Origin: Pseudoalteromonas sp. EB27 | GTDB taxonomy: Bacteria > Pseudomonadota > Gammaproteobacteria > Enterobacterales > Alteromonadaceae | Assembly (NCBI RefSeq): GCF_001974875.1 | Contig: NZ_MTQD01000011.1 | Location: 1 to 64,000 of the forward strand | Length of the DNA stretch: 64,000 nt | Direction of reading: 5' to 3' | In this document: piece by piece, positions 36,695 through 47,102 of the stretch | How positions within the stretch are numbered: position 1 is the first letter of the stretch | How the letters are laid out: the number at the start of each line of letters is the position of its first letter | Position numbers and translations under genes: made by a program | Notes under the pieces: generated by a model | Databases searched by the model: none | Told to the model about the DNA's origin: nothing | The model's input: the letters and a program-made list of their open reading frames with translations, nothing else

Positions 36695-38998
36695 ATGAAA
36701 CACTTTAAAATAAAAGCACTGGTAGCCGCATTAGCTTTATGTAACTTAACGGCTTATGCAGAAGATGATGCAAAAGAAACTACAAAAAAAGATATAGAAG
36801 TTTCTGATAAAATTGTTGTATACGGTGAAATTGGTTATAGAAATCGCTCTGACGAACTCGCGCCAACCTTAGAATACTCACAAGAGTACTTTCAGCGTTT
36901 TGAGCCATTAACTGCGGGCGATGCATTAAAGCGTGTACCTAGTGTTACATTTTTATCGGATGTACTTGAATCTGACGGTGCACGTATGCGGGGCTTGAGC
37001 CCTGCTTATACAAAGGTACTTATAAACGGTGAAGAAGTACCTGGCGCAGGTGCCGACCGTTCATTTTTTGTTGACCGAATTCCGGCTGAATTAATTGAAC
37101 GCGTTGAAATTATTCGCTCATCAAGTGCCAATCGTTCAGCCGATGCGATAGCGGGCACATTAAATATTGTACTGCGCGATGGTTACAGCTTAGATGGTGG
37201 TTACTTACGCGCTGGTGGCTTGCTTTATGATGATGGCGAGTTTAAAGAAAGCTTGGCTGCTGTGTACGGTACTGAATTTGCGGGGGGTCGTTTATTACTT
37301 GGTGCAAATTTACAAGGCCGATATAACCCAAAACAAAAAACGAGCCTGCGCTACGGCGATAGCCCAGAAAACAATGTAAATTTTCAAACCGAAGAGTTTG
37401 ATAACCGCGAAGACCAATCTGACACTCGCGATGGCGACGACACATCACTAAACGCCAGTTACGAAATTGTTTTTGATAACGATAGTCAGTTTAATATTAG
37501 CGCTATGTGGGTTGATACAGAGCGCACTGAAGATGAACGTTCGTTTGAATACGACGATACCACTGCAACCAGCAATGATATTGTAAATGGCGGAAACCTA
37601 GAAACCGATAATGCCAATGTTAAGTATATTGACCAAACTAATTACAACATCAATACCGCCTATGAATTTCCACTGCTAAACGGCACAAGTAAATTAAAGT
37701 TTGGTATCGCCAAATTTGACGAGTCGGTATACGAGCAAGAAGTAGAGCTTGATACGTCAGAGCTGCCAATGATATTTGAAGAAGAACAAGCTCAAAGTGA
37801 CATAGACGATAAAGAATGGACCCTGCAGTGGCAACATAGCCAACCTTGGGGTGACAGCAAAGAAATTCAGTTTGGTGCATTTTTACAAAATAAAAAGCGC
37901 GATAGCAATATTTTTGAAGCCGAAGACGAGCTTGAATTAGCACTTACAAGCTGGGATCAATATGCGGGAACACCTTTATCTTTGGCTGTATTTACCAGTG
38001 AATTTGAACCGGTTTTTGGTGGCGTAAACACGCTAGAGGAAGACCGCTTTGATGTGTTTGCCCTTATTAAACACCAAGATGATTTATTTGCCTGGGAATT
38101 GGGCGTTCGCTGGGAGTCTACTGATTCAAAAATTAATGATAAAACAATTGGTGTAACCGAAGATAACAACTACGATTTTGTTCTACCTTCAGCACATTTT
38201 CGTTATAACGTGAGTGAAAATGGACGCGTTAGCGCCTCTGTTGCGCGTAGTTTACGACGCCCCGAGTTTGATTTTTTAACACCAGCACTTATCGAAAAAG
38301 AACTTGGCGATAACGACCAACTAGGTAATCCAGAATTAAAACCAGAATCAGCTTGGGGTATGGATTTAGGCTACGAATATCGCTTAGGTAAAAGTGGCGT
38401 TGTAGGCATTAATTTATTTTACCGCAAAGTAAACGACCTAATAGAAATAGCAAATACAGGACAAGAAGGCTCTGAAGGAGAAGGTACATTTGTATTGCAG
38501 CCTCGCAACACAGGCGACGGTAACGTAAAAGGAGTTGAGCTTGATTTATCTACTCCGCTTGGCGCATTTAGCATGCCTAATACGGGAGTATTTTTAAATT
38601 ACTCATGGCTTGATAGTGAAGTAACCGACTTTTTTGGGTCTCGAAAATTTAACGATCAATCAGACTACGTTTATAACGTTGGGTTTATTCAAGACTTACC
38701 CGATCTCAAAGCTGCATTTGGTGCAACTTACCGTAAGCAAGGTGATGCTTATGGGCGTATTGTAGGTGAAGAAGTAACAACATCTTACAGTGCCGATTTT
38801 GAAGTGTTTATAGAAAAACGCTGGGAAAACGTAACGCTGCGTTTAGTGGGCTCAAACCTGCTTGATGCAAGTAAAGACGAAACCTTTAATAAGTTTGATA
38901 CCGTATCAGATCAGTTCGATCGTAGCTTTGATGAGTACGAAATTGAATCTGAAGAAGCAGGTCCTGTTTATCAATTAATGCTGCGTTACGCATTTTAA
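36695..38998 (+). CDS. TonB-dependent receptor paired with phytase
   Basis: A 767-residue outer membrane receptor: signal peptide (FKIKALVAALALCNLTAYA), plug (LTAGDALKRVPSVTFLSD and RMRGLSPAYTKVLINGEEVP and AIAGTLNIVLRDG) and barrel, ending YQLMLRYAF. It has no Ton-box I can place with confidence. It lies 78 bp upstream of a beta-propeller phytase gene, so the cargo is probably phytate or its metal complex. The 297-bp upstream region contains repeats of an AACCCTGT-like element and one CTGTCAC, reminiscent of a half pho box. I cannot confirm phosphate control. Confidence 0.85.
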   Translation: MKHFKIKALVAALALCNLTAYAEDDAKETTKKDIEVSDKIVVYGEIGYRNRSDELAPTLEYSQEYFQRFEPLTAGDALKRVPSVTFLSDVLESDGARMRGLSPAYTKVLINGEEVPGAGADRSFFVDRIPAELIERVEIIRSSSANRSADAIAGTLNIVLRDGYSLDGGYLRAGGLLYDDGEFKESLAAVYGTEFAGGRLLLGANLQGRYNPKQKTSLRYGDSPENNVNFQTEEFDNREDQSDTRDGDDTSLNASYEIVFDNDSQFNISAMWVDTERTEDERSFEYDDTTATSNDIVNGGNLETDNANVKYIDQTNYNINTAYEFPLLNGTSKLKFGIAKFDESVYEQEVELDTSELPMIFEEEQAQSDIDDKEWTLQWQHSQPWGDSKEIQFGAFLQNKKRDSNIFEAEDELELALTSWDQYAGTPLSLAVFTSEFEPVFGGVNTLEEDRFDVFALIKHQDDLFAWELGVRWESTDSKINDKTIGVTEDNNYDFVLPSAHFRYNVSENGRVSASVARSLRRPEFDFLTPALIEKELGDNDQLGNPELKPESAWGMDLGYEYRLGKSGVVGINLFYRKVNDLIEIANTGQEGSEGEGTFVLQPRNTGDGNVKGVELDLSTPLGAFSMPNTGVFLNYSWLDSEVTDFFGSRKFNDQSDYVYNVGFIQDLPDLKAAFGATYRKQGDAYGRIVGEEVTTSYSADFEVFIEKRWENVTLRLVGSNLLDASKDETFNKFDTVSDQFDRSFDEYEIESEEAGPVYQLMLRYAF

Positions 38999-39076
38999 GT
39001 CATGGTGTTTGCGTGGTAACAATGAAGTGACTTTCGATACGTTACTCAGAATGCTCTGATCAGCAAAGGAATTATA

Positions 39077-41035
39077 ATGAATTTTAAATTAAATAAAGCA
39101 AAAGGTTTAGTGCTTACAAGCCTGCTAATAAGCACCTTAAGTGCTTGTAGCTATAACATATCAACTAAAAAAGCATTTGAGTCTATCGAGAGCAATGCCT
39201 TTGGCCCAAGCGAGAATATGCAAGGCTCGCAAGCCGTATGGATTAATGACAACAACTGGCTACTAGCAAGCGAAAGCCAAGGCTTGGTAATGGTAAACAG
39301 CCAAAACCAGCAGAGTAAAAACATTGCTAAAGGTAGTTTTGAGGCGCTTTCTATAAGTGCACTTAATAACTCCACTTATTTATTAGCGACCATTGATAAT
39401 GACCAAGATAATGTCGTTATTTTTAAATTACAGCAAGCCAATAACAGCTGGAATTTAAAAGAGTTAACTCGTATTAGTCCACCACAAGCTCAGCCCGATA
39501 CAGTGTGTTTATTTAATAATAAAAACAATAATACCGTGTCGGCATTTGTGCCTGATGTACGTGGTTTGATCACCGAAACTGTTATTTACGATACAAGTAA
39601 TAATGAAACAACAAATGTAAGCATGCGTGAATTTGCAGGAGTAAGCGAAGCTGCAGGATGCGCTGTGAGCGAGCAAAGCAACACACTTTTTGTAAGTGAA
39701 GGTGAAGTGGGCATTTGGGCTATAAATGCCAATACAGAGTCGCAAGCTGATAAAAAACCAATAGCACTCGTTGCTCCTTTTGGCTCACTAAATAGCGAAA
39801 TAGGCGCTCTTTTTACATCAACCGACGGCACGCTGTGGTTTACAAGTACACATGATAATACAATGTATGCCTATAACCCTGTTACTAAAAGCATTAATAA
39901 TTGGCAACTAAATGGCAATTTAGCTTTAGAGTCTGTTGCGGTTAAATACACCGCAAACAATAAGGCTATTGCGGTGTTATATAACGATGAAACAGGCGCA
40001 TATACACAAAGTACAATACCAGCAACACCAGTTAAAAATGCGGGTAAAAACATTGTTAAAAAATTGACACATATACATGCCAGTGCACAAACAACGCCAG
40101 TACAAGCATTTGGTGATGCTGCAGATGATCCCGCTATTTGGGTAAACTCAAGTAACCCTGCAAAAAGCTTAATTTTAGGCACAGATAAACGTCGAGGCTT
40201 AATGGTTTACAACTTACAAGGCTGGCTTGAACAATCAATTGAGATTGGTCGCTTAAATAATGTAGATGTTCGCCAACACCCTAGTATTAAAAATAGTACG
40301 AATACTTTAATAACCGCGAGTAATCGGACAAATAACAGCATAAGTGTTTTAACAGTTGATAATAACGAGGTAAAACACCTTAATGATATTTCAACCAATC
40401 TCAGCGAAATATATGGCATGTGTATGTATTCATCAGCAACAGGGAATTATGTATTTGTTAATGATAAATCAGGTCTTTATCAGCAATATAAACTCAACGA
40501 AAGTGGCGATAAAGTAACAGGTAAATTAGTTCGAGAATTTAATCTACCTAGCCAACCAGAAGGCTGTAGTGCAGATGATGCGCGTGGTGAACTTTTTGCA
40601 GGTGAAGAAGACGCCGGTATTTGGTATATAGGCGCTGAGCCTACAGCTGATAATACACCGGTTATGCTACAAGGCATAAATGAGCAACTTGTTGATGATG
40701 TTGAGGGTATGGAAATTTACCACGGCACAAACGCACGTTACTTAGTTGTTTCAAGCCAAGGCGATGATAGCTACGTGCTATATAAAATAAGTAATAATAC
40801 TCAGGATGTTAAAACACCCAGTTTAGAGTTTGCAGGTAAGTTTAATATAGTAAGTGACTTGGTTAACGGTATTGATGGCGCATCAGAAACTGATGGGTTA
40901 ACCGTAACATCGAAAGCGCTACCGGGTTATCCTGAAGGTATTTTAGTCGTACAAGATGGATATAACCGACTACCGCAGCAACCACAAAACTTTAAAATAA
41001 TAGATTGGCGAGAAGTGAAAAAAGCAATTAAGTAA
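39077..41035 (+). CDS. Two-domain beta-propeller phytase lipoprotein
   Basis: A 652-residue lipoprotein (lipobox SLLISTLSAC, C24). The second half (about 335-652) is a calcium-dependent beta-propeller phytase, which removes phosphates from myo-inositol hexakisphosphate: DAADDPAIWVNSSNP, ILGTDKRRGLMVYNLQG, EIGRLNNVDVRQ, AEGCS-type EGCSADDARGELFAGEEDAGIW, and DVEGMEIY. The first half (about 30-320) looks like a degenerate propeller repeat (EAAGCAVSEQSNTLFVSEGEVGIW mirrors the later EGCS...EEDAGIW block). Such dual-domain phytases are known from Shewanella, Bacillus and others. It should be surface or periplasmic and feed inositol and phosphate, with the adjacent TonB receptor for uptake. Confidence 0.88.
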   Translation: MNFKLNKAKGLVLTSLLISTLSACSYNISTKKAFESIESNAFGPSENMQGSQAVWINDNNWLLASESQGLVMVNSQNQQSKNIAKGSFEALSISALNNSTYLLATIDNDQDNVVIFKLQQANNSWNLKELTRISPPQAQPDTVCLFNNKNNNTVSAFVPDVRGLITETVIYDTSNNETTNVSMREFAGVSEAAGCAVSEQSNTLFVSEGEVGIWAINANTESQADKKPIALVAPFGSLNSEIGALFTSTDGTLWFTSTHDNTMYAYNPVTKSINNWQLNGNLALESVAVKYTANNKAIAVLYNDETGAYTQSTIPATPVKNAGKNIVKKLTHIHASAQTTPVQAFGDAADDPAIWVNSSNPAKSLILGTDKRRGLMVYNLQGWLEQSIEIGRLNNVDVRQHPSIKNSTNTLITASNRTNNSISVLTVDNNEVKHLNDISTNLSEIYGMCMYSSATGNYVFVNDKSGLYQQYKLNESGDKVTGKLVREFNLPSQPEGCSADDARGELFAGEEDAGIWYIGAEPTADNTPVMLQGINEQLVDDVEGMEIYHGTNARYLVVSSQGDDSYVLYKISNNTQDVKTPSLEFAGKFNIVSDLVNGIDGASETDGLTVTSKALPGYPEGILVVQDGYNRLPQQPQNFKIIDWREVKKAIK

Positions 41036-41064
41036 CGTTTATTTAATTGTGATTACCCTCAATT

Positions 41065-41090
41065 GTAAAAGGCTCATTTGAGCCTTTTAC
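41065..41090 (+). terminator. Terminator after the phytase gene
   Basis: GTAAAAGGCTCA pairs with TGAGCCTTTTAC, 30 bp past the phytase stop codon. The T-run forms part of the stem, so strength is moderate. Confidence 0.7.
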
Positions 41091-41184
41091 AATACGCCTA
41101 ACATTTGAATATTAAGTACAATTAGCTAAATGTAATATATATTTTTATACTACAATTTAAGCTCATAAATTAATTGAGATTATA

Positions 41185-41850
41185 ATGCGCCTACTACTTA
41201 CTTTATTACTAATCACTTTAAGTGGCTTTGCCGCAGCTGAAGAAGAAAAAGCAGAACTTCCACCGGTAGACCCCGCTTACAATGCTGAGCATCCAATGGT
41301 GTTGGTTAATCAAGGCTCGTCTATTATAGCAATGAATTTACCTACTTATAATTTACCCAATAATGTGCAAGTAGTTTATAAAATAGGGAACCCCGATGTT
41401 GCATTTTTGGGCTTTGTTAGAAATGCAGAACTAATCACCGTAAAGCCACAAGCGTTTAATATTCAGCATTTAATGCGTGGTGAGGAAATTACAATTACTG
41501 CCGATATTTACGAGGGTGATTATCAACAAGGTGGCAGTTTAATTTATTCAAAAAAAGAACTGGTCTTGGATAAGCAATTGTATGCTAGAGAGCTTAAAGA
41601 GTTGAGTGAATCATCACAATGGCAAGACTACGACATGATCACACTAAACGGTACTGAGCGTATTTATATTCATAAAATCCAAAAAGCGCCGAGCTATAAC
41701 CATCTTATTTTTGTCGATTTAGTTAACGCCTGTATGCAAAAGTTTCGGACATCTAAACGTGTACCACCTGAAAATGAGCTTACCTATAAATTTATTAATT
41801 GCGGTACGCTTAAACCACTTTATTACAATGCGGATGATTTTAAAAAGTAA
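41185..41850 (+). CDS. Uncharacterised secreted protein, 221 aa
   Basis: I do not recognise the family. A signal peptide (RLLLTLLLITLSGFAAA) leads a mature protein of about 200 residues with beta-rich character (VLVNQGSSIIAMNLPTYNLP, VVYKIGNPDVAFLGFVRNAELITV). Two cysteines (in VNACMQKF and FINCGTL) could form a disulfide. It contains GEEITITADIYEGDYQQGGS, suggesting a beta sandwich. It is a single gene on the plus strand between two terminators, convergent with cyoE. Confidence 0.6.
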   Translation: MRLLLTLLLITLSGFAAAEEEKAELPPVDPAYNAEHPMVLVNQGSSIIAMNLPTYNLPNNVQVVYKIGNPDVAFLGFVRNAELITVKPQAFNIQHLMRGEEITITADIYEGDYQQGGSLIYSKKELVLDKQLYARELKELSESSQWQDYDMITLNGTERIYIHKIQKAPSYNHLIFVDLVNACMQKFRTSKRVPPENELTYKFINCGTLKPLYYNADDFKK

Positions 41851-41898
41851 AAGAGCGAGAATAAAAATGTTCAATTACTTTAATATTTAGGCATAAAA

Positions 41899-41918
41899 AA
41901 AGGCTCTTTCGAGCCTTT
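41899..41918. terminator. Bidirectional terminator between the secreted-protein gene and cyoE
   Basis: AAAGGCTC/GAGCCTTT around TTTC, in an A-rich and T-flanked setting. It serves both convergent transcripts, ending cyoABCDE on the minus strand. Confidence 0.85.
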
Positions 41919-41951
41919 GGATTAACTTTGGAATAGTTAAAAATTTTTAAA

Positions 41952-42836
41952 TTAGGTAAGCGTTAATAGCTGTGGAGCAACGCTGTGATAATCAACAGCC
42001 ATAGCAATACTTAACGCTGTAATATTAATAATCGAAAATGCGAACACTTTACGTGCCCAACTGCTCATATCAATATTACGACGATAACCGCGCAGCGCCA
42101 TTAACAACCACCAAAAGCTGGTAATACAAGCAACAGCCATAAAAGCAGCACCTGTGTAGCCAGTAATTGGCAATAACATCACAACTAATGCGTATACAGC
42201 GATGTAAAGTACGATATGGCGCTTTGCTTTATCAATACCTTGCGCTACTGGTAATACAGGAATACCTGCAGCTTGGTAATCTTTAAAGCGAAAAATAGCG
42301 ATAGCGTAAGAGTGCGGCATTTGCCACAAGCTAAACATAACTAGCAGTATTAATGCGCCCATATCGAACAGCCCTGTTACGGCGCAGTAACCTACTACTG
42401 GCGGTACAGCGCCAGAAAGGCTGCCTACAAAAGTGCCATATACTGAGTTACGTTTCATGTAGAGACTATAAACCCCTACATAAATTACGTAGCCAAAGGC
42501 TGCAAAAAATACCGCGGCTTGAGTGGTATAGGCGATAAGTAAACCAAAGCCAATAACGCCCAATAAAATACCGTGGCTAAGTGCAGCAAAGGCCGACATT
42601 TCGCCTGTTACTGTTACTCGCGTACGAGTACGAGCCATGGCTACATCTATGTCTCTATCAATTACATTATTGATAGCACAACCCGATGCAACCACTAGCG
42701 ACAAGCCAATTAATGTGGCAATCATTAACCATGGATCTATATCACCGCGCGAGGCAAGTAAAAACCCGCCCGCTACGCTGATTAAATTGCCCATGATAAT
42801 ACCCGGCTTAGTCACTGATAAATAACGACGAAACAT
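41952..42836 (-). CDS. cyoE: Protohaem IX farnesyltransferase (haem O synthase)
   Basis: A 294-residue polytopic inner-membrane prenyltransferase that adds farnesyl to haem b, making the haem O used by cytochrome bo3. The first aspartate-rich motif is [19 protein letters not shown], the second [13 protein letters not shown] region with the YxxKR-type loop around [12 protein letters not shown]. It has about seven to nine membrane helices. It is the last gene of the cyo operon, 9 bp after cyoD, and ends at a terminator. Confidence 0.94.
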   Translation of the reverse strand: MFRRYLSVTKPGIIMGNLISVAGGFLLASRGDIDPWLMIATLIGLSLVVASGCAINNVIDRDIDVAMARTRTRVTVTGEMSAFAALSHGILLGVIGFGLLIAYTTQAAVFFAAFGYVIYVGVYSLYMKRNSVYGTFVGSLSGAVPPVVGYCAVTGLFDMGALILLVMFSLWQMPHSYAIAIFRFKDYQAAGIPVLPVAQGIDKAKRHIVLYIAVYALVVMLLPITGYTGAAFMAVACITSFWWLLMALRGYRRNIDMSSWARKVFAFSIINITALSIAMAVDYHSVAPQLLTLT

Positions 42837-42845
42837 CTTAAACTC

Positions 42846-43202
42846 CTAGTACATCATCATTGCGTTAGATTCATAAATGATCCAAACAGATAACCCAACC
42901 ACCATTACGATGATCAGGGCACTGAATAGGAATGAGAAAGTACTTGCACGGCCATTTTCGGTCGTAAAATTAAGGTGTAAAAAGTATTTTAAATGCACCC
43001 AAATTTGTACGATTGCCAAAGTAACAATGCTCCAAAGCGTTGTTACTTTTGAGAAGTCACCTTCCATTACCATGTAAAACGGTATAGCAGTTAAAATTAC
43101 CGATAGCACAAAGCCAATTAAGTAAGTTTTAACACTGCCATGAGATTCATCATGATGATCACTTTGCGTTTGCTTTAACGCATGCGTTTCGCTGTGGCTC
43201 AT
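42846..43202 (-). CDS. cyoD: Cytochrome bo3 ubiquinol oxidase subunit IV
   Basis: The start is the ATG at 43202, which overlaps the stop of cyoC (TAATG arrangement); a longer frame to 43268 would run back through cyoC. This gives 118 residues beginning SHSETHALKQTQ, with three membrane helices (TYLIGFVLSVILTAIPFYMV, VTLAIVQIWVHLKYFLHL, FLFSALIIVMVVGLSVWIIY). The spacing and the FLHLNF segment are typical of CyoD. It helps assembly and stability of the oxidase. Confidence 0.93.
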   Translation of the reverse strand: MSHSETHALKQTQSDHHDESHGSVKTYLIGFVLSVILTAIPFYMVMEGDFSKVTTLWSIVTLAIVQIWVHLKYFLHLNFTTENGRASTFSFLFSALIIVMVVGLSVWIIYESNAMMMY

Positions 43203-43843
43203 TACATTGCTCCCATCAAATAAACAACGGTAAATACACAAATCCAGACAATGTCTAAGAAGTGCCAAAATAGGCTTAAGCAGCTTAAACGCGTTACGGT
43301 TGCTTTACCTAGACCACGTTTAGCAACTTCAATCATCATTATGGTCATCCAAATTAGACCGGCTGTTACATGTAAACCATGTAGGCCAACTAATGAGAAA
43401 AACGATGTTAAAAAGGCACTTTGTTGTGGGCCATTACCGTGCACAATTAGATGATGAAATTCGTATACTTCCATACCAATAAACACAGCACCTAAACAAA
43501 ACGTAACAAATAACCAAGTCAGTGTTAGTGCCTTTTTTTGCCCTTGAGCGGCAATCATGGCAAAGCCAAAGGTAATACTACTAATAAGTAGTGCAGCAGT
43601 TTCTACTGCTACAAAGTCGAGTTCAAAAATATCTTTACCCGATACACCACCTGCTGTGTTCATAAATAAAACAGCGTAAGTGGCAAAAAACGAGGCAAAC
43701 AATAGGCAATCGGTCATTAGATATAACCAAAAGCCAAATATCGTATCGCCAGATGTGTCGTGATGATCATGCGCGTGGGCATGGTCATCGTGTGATACAG
43801 AGTCTAAACTTGCTGATTCTAAATTTGCTGAAAGTGTACTCAC
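43202..43843 (-). CDS. cyoC: Cytochrome bo3 ubiquinol oxidase subunit III
   Basis: A 213-residue, five-helix subunit of the haem-copper oxidase. A histidine-rich N-terminus ([18 protein letters not shown]) precedes [21 protein letters not shown], which is the CyoC signature. EAAL-type residues [12 protein letters not shown] and [10 protein letters not shown] are also present. It overlaps cyoB by 4 bp at its start and touches cyoD at its stop, so translation is coupled. Confidence 0.94.
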   Translation of the reverse strand: MSTLSANLESASLDSVSHDDHAHAHDHHDTSGDTIFGFWLYLMTDCLLFASFFATYAVLFMNTAGGVSGKDIFELDFVAVETAALLISSITFGFAMIAAQGQKKALTLTWLFVTFCLGAVFIGMEVYEFHHLIVHGNGPQQSAFLTSFFSLVGLHGLHVTAGLIWMTIMMIEVAKRGLGKATVTRLSCLSLFWHFLDIVWICVFTVVYLMGAM

Positions 43844-45828
43844 GCTTTTAGCTCCTTATTCCCACTTGAATTATATGCAGCTTCAATGCGTGCAATTTCA
43901 TCAGGTTGTATGTAGTAGTCAACATCGCTGGTGTAACAACGCTTGATAAATATGGCAATTCCGCCCACTAGCCCTACAACAGCTAACCACCAAATGTGCC
44001 AAATCATTGCAAAACAAAAAGCGGTTAGGCTGGCTGCCATAAATACACCTGCGGAGGTATTCTTAGGCATATGAATTGGGCTGTAGCTTGCTTTTGTTTG
44101 ATAAGCTTGGCCTTTTTCTTTCGCCTCGGTCCATGCATCAATGTCATCAATGTGTGGAATAGTTGCAAAGTTATAAATTTGTGGCGGAGAACTTGTAGCC
44201 CACTCAAGTGTGTGGCCGTTCCACGGATCACCTGTTGTATCGTCAAGCGCTTCGCGGTCTCTAAAGCTCACATATAGTTGAATAACTTGGCTAATAATAC
44301 CGAACATAATAATTACAGCGCCGCCTGCAGCAATGTATAACCATATGTTCCAATCTGGATTATTAGTGTGGTTTAAGCGACGTGTCATACCTAAGAAACC
44401 AAGTACGTACAGCGGCATAAATGCTACGAAGAAACCAATAATCCAACACCAAAATGATGCTTTGCCCCATTTTTCGTTAAGTTTAAAGCCCATTGCTTTA
44501 GGGAACCAAAATACAAAACCGGCAAGATAACCAAATACAGCACCACCAATAATTGTGTTATGGAAATGTGCAATTAAAAATAAGCTGTTATGCAGTACGT
44601 AATCGGCACCTGGAATAGCAAGTAATACACCAGTCATACCGCCTACGGTAAAGGTAACCATAAAACCAAGAGTCCAAAGTACGGGTACACTAATACGTAA
44701 ACGACCTCGGTAAATGGTAAATAACCAGTTAAACAACTTAACCCCAGTTGGTACGGCAATAACCATGGTCATTACCCCAAAGAAAGCGTTAACGTTAGCA
44801 CTCGACCCCATCGTAAAGAAGTGATGTAGCCAAACAATAAAACCTAAAATTGAGATTGCACCGCTGGCGTAAACCATCGATTTGTAACCAAATAAACGCT
44901 TACCTGCAAAGGTCGAAATAATTTCAGAGAAAATACCAAACGCTGGTAATACTAATATGTATACCTCGGGGTGACCCCATGCCCAAAACAGGTTGATGTA
45001 CATCATGGCGTTACCGCCCGCTGCATTGGTAAAGAAGTGAAAGTCGAGATAACGGTCAAGCGTTAGCATTGCAAGTACTGCAGTTAAGATTGGGAATGAT
45101 GCTGCAATTAAGATGTTTGCCCATGTACATGCCCATGTAAAAATAGGCATTTTCATTAGGGTCATACCTGGTGCACGCATTTTAAACACGGTCGCTAAAA
45201 AGTTTACTGCTGTTAGAAGTGTACCGAGCCCGGATATTTGCAAGGCCCAAATATAATAATCTACCCCCACCCCAGGGCTAAAGGTCAACTCCGAAAGCGG
45301 CGGATAGGCCACCCAACCTGTTTTAGCAAACTCACCAAACACTAGCGACATATTAATTAAAATGGCACCGCTGGCTGTAAACCAAAAGCTTAAGTTATTT
45401 AAAAATGGGAATGCAACATCGCGAGCACCAATTTGAAGTGGTAATACAATGTTCATTAAGCCAATCATAAATGGCATTGCCATAAATATGATCATAATTA
45501 CGCCGTGGGCAGTAAATATTTGGTCGTAGTGCTCAGGTGGTAAGTAACCTGGCGCACCACTGGTAGCAAGTGCCAACTGCGCACGCATCATTATTGCATC
45601 AGAAAAGCCACGAAACAGCATTATTAGTGCTAAAAGAATATACATTACGCCTAAGCGTTTATGATCAACAGACGTGATCCAGTCGCGCCAAAGCACGCCC
45701 CACTTTTTATACTTTGTAATAAGCCCAGCAATAATAAGCCCAGCTATCGCAATAACCGACATCGTGAACACAAGAATTGGCTCATGAAACGGAATTGCGT
45801 CGAGAGAAAGATTACCTAATAACGACAT
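43840..45828 (-). CDS. cyoB: Cytochrome bo3 ubiquinol oxidase subunit I
   Basis: A 662-residue catalytic subunit holding haem b, haem o3 and CuB. The CuB histidine-tyrosine pair is in [13 protein letters not shown], the tandem CuB histidines in [10 protein letters not shown], and the haem histidines in [11 protein letters not shown]. The N-terminal quinone-facing part [13 protein letters not shown] is present. Fifteen membrane helices are expected. It pumps protons while reducing O2 with quinol electrons. It starts 2 bp after cyoA. Confidence 0.96.
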   Translation of the reverse strand: MSLLGNLSLDAIPFHEPILVFTMSVIAIAGLIIAGLITKYKKWGVLWRDWITSVDHKRLGVMYILLALIMLFRGFSDAIMMRAQLALATSGAPGYLPPEHYDQIFTAHGVIMIIFMAMPFMIGLMNIVLPLQIGARDVAFPFLNNLSFWFTASGAILINMSLVFGEFAKTGWVAYPPLSELTFSPGVGVDYYIWALQISGLGTLLTAVNFLATVFKMRAPGMTLMKMPIFTWACTWANILIAASFPILTAVLAMLTLDRYLDFHFFTNAAGGNAMMYINLFWAWGHPEVYILVLPAFGIFSEIISTFAGKRLFGYKSMVYASGAISILGFIVWLHHFFTMGSSANVNAFFGVMTMVIAVPTGVKLFNWLFTIYRGRLRISVPVLWTLGFMVTFTVGGMTGVLLAIPGADYVLHNSLFLIAHFHNTIIGGAVFGYLAGFVFWFPKAMGFKLNEKWGKASFWCWIIGFFVAFMPLYVLGFLGMTRRLNHTNNPDWNIWLYIAAGGAVIIMFGIISQVIQLYVSFRDREALDDTTGDPWNGHTLEWATSSPPQIYNFATIPHIDDIDAWTEAKEKGQAYQTKASYSPIHMPKNTSAGVFMAASLTAFCFAMIWHIWWLAVVGLVGGIAIFIKRCYTSDVDYYIQPDEIARIEAAYNSSGNKELKA

Positions 45829-45830
45829 TA

Positions 45831-46784
45831 TTATTCCTCGCCTTGGCTGTGAGATGAAGGCATTGAATGCTCATCCATTTCATGATGTTTTTTACTCATT
45901 TGCCCATGTTCGCCCATTGCATGATGTTTTTTATTCATGTCGCCATGTGCCTGCATGTATTTCATAACGATGGTATGAAATAAGCCGTCATCAACTTTGC
46001 CGTAATAAGCAACAGGGTTATTTTCGCTCGCTTTTGCAAGCTCAACATAATTTGCATGAGTTAGGTTATTAGCATTTGTTTTAATGTTACTAACCCACTT
46101 ATCAAAGTCTGCTTGAGTAGGGGTAGCAATGGCATTAAATTTCATACCAGTAAAACCAGCGCCACTGTAATTTGCCGAAAAACCTTTAAACGTGCCGGGC
46201 TCATTTGCAATTAAGTGAAGCTTGGTTTCCATCCCAGCCATTGAGTATATTTGACTACCCAATTGCGGAATAAAAAATGAATTCATTGTGCTCTCTGAAG
46301 TGATTTTATATTCAACAGGTACATTTGCCGGAAAAACTAGTTCGTTCACCGTAGCAATACCTTGCTCAGGATATATAAATAGCCACTTCCAGTTTAATGA
46401 AACCACTTCAACAGTAAGATGTTTACCTTTACCTTCAATTGGTTTGTATGGGTCAAGCTCTTGAGTAGACACCCAAGTAATAACACCTAAAATGATTACA
46501 ATAACAACAGGGACTGCCCAAACTGCGGCTTCAATTTTATTTGAATGAGCCCATTTTGGAGCATAAATTTCATGAGTTTGCGTGTCTCTATATTTCCATG
46601 CGAAATACAAAGTCATCACAATAACGGGAACGACTACAAGCAACATAAGCACGGTTGCGATGATGATTAAATTTTTCTCATCAATGCCTATCTGCCCTTT
46701 TGGATCGAGTATCCCGCCTTTACAGCCTGACAACGCCAGCACTGTACTAGCTAAAGCAATATTACAAAGGTTACGAATTAACAA
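45831..46784 (-). CDS. cyoA: Cytochrome bo3 ubiquinol oxidase subunit II
   Basis: A 317-residue lipoprotein subunit (lipobox [10 protein letters not shown]21) with two membrane helices and a cupredoxin domain lacking the CuA ligands, as expected for a quinol oxidase ([36 protein letters not shown]). The start is TTG with AGGA about 7 bp upstream; no ATG occurs in the first 45 codons, so this start is needed to keep the lipoprotein signal. The last 35 residues are unusually rich in His and Met ([20 protein letters not shown]) and may bind copper. E. coli CyoA has a similar but shorter tail. It is preceded by a 318-nt leader after an upstream reading frame. Confidence 0.94.
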   Translation of the reverse strand: MLIRNLCNIALASTVLALSGCKGGILDPKGQIGIDEKNLIIIATVLMLLVVVPVIVMTLYFAWKYRDTQTHEIYAPKWAHSNKIEAAVWAVPVVIVIILGVITWVSTQELDPYKPIEGKGKHLTVEVVSLNWKWLFIYPEQGIATVNELVFPANVPVEYKITSESTMNSFFIPQLGSQIYSMAGMETKLHLIANEPGTFKGFSANYSGAGFTGMKFNAIATPTQADFDKWVSNIKTNANNLTHANYVELAKASENNPVAYYGKVDDGLFHTIVMKYMQAHGDMNKKHHAMGEHGQMSKKHHEMDEHSMPSSHSQGEE

Positions 46785-46858
46785 GGGAGTATCCTACAAA
46801 CCTAGAGTTTCAATTTGCTGCTTAAAATAAAAACCAAAGCAACGATTTTTCAATAAAA

Positions 46859-46991
46859 ACCCAAGTTAACTAGAATTAAATTATAAAAATAAGGGGGCTA
46901 TTCAAAACCTAAAGCTCATGCCATTAATGACCTAGCAACAAACCCAGCTTTCTAAACGCATTTATATAACGTAATAAAAGTTAACTTGGGT
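46859..46991 (-). repeat. Long-range inverted repeat in the cyo leader, terminator-like
   Basis: ACCCAAGTTAACT (46859-46871) and AGTTAACTTGGGT (46979-46991) are perfect 13-bp complements separated by 107 bp. On the minus (cyo) strand the second arm is followed by TTTTTATT. Folding would give a stem with a T-run between the upstream reading frame and cyoA, the arrangement of an attenuator. Each arm also contains the self-complementary AGTTAACT, so alternative pairings are possible. Confidence 0.5.
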
Positions 46992-47049
46992 GAGTGGTGG
47001 TTGGCTGAAATGTGTTTAAAAAACACAGAGCTACTTTGTTTTAGCTAAC

Positions 47050-47082
47050 TTTAATTATTTACAGCAAGAACAAATAATTAAA
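47050..47082 (-). repeat. AT-rich hairpin directly after the upstream reading frame of cyo
   Basis: TTTAATTATTT pairs with AAATAATTAAA around an 11-base loop, 20 bp past the stop codon of the 141-codon frame. It is a good candidate for a transcript element that a paused ribosome could affect. Confidence 0.5.
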
Positions 47083-47102
47083 ACCAGCAACAAGGTGTAA
47101 CC

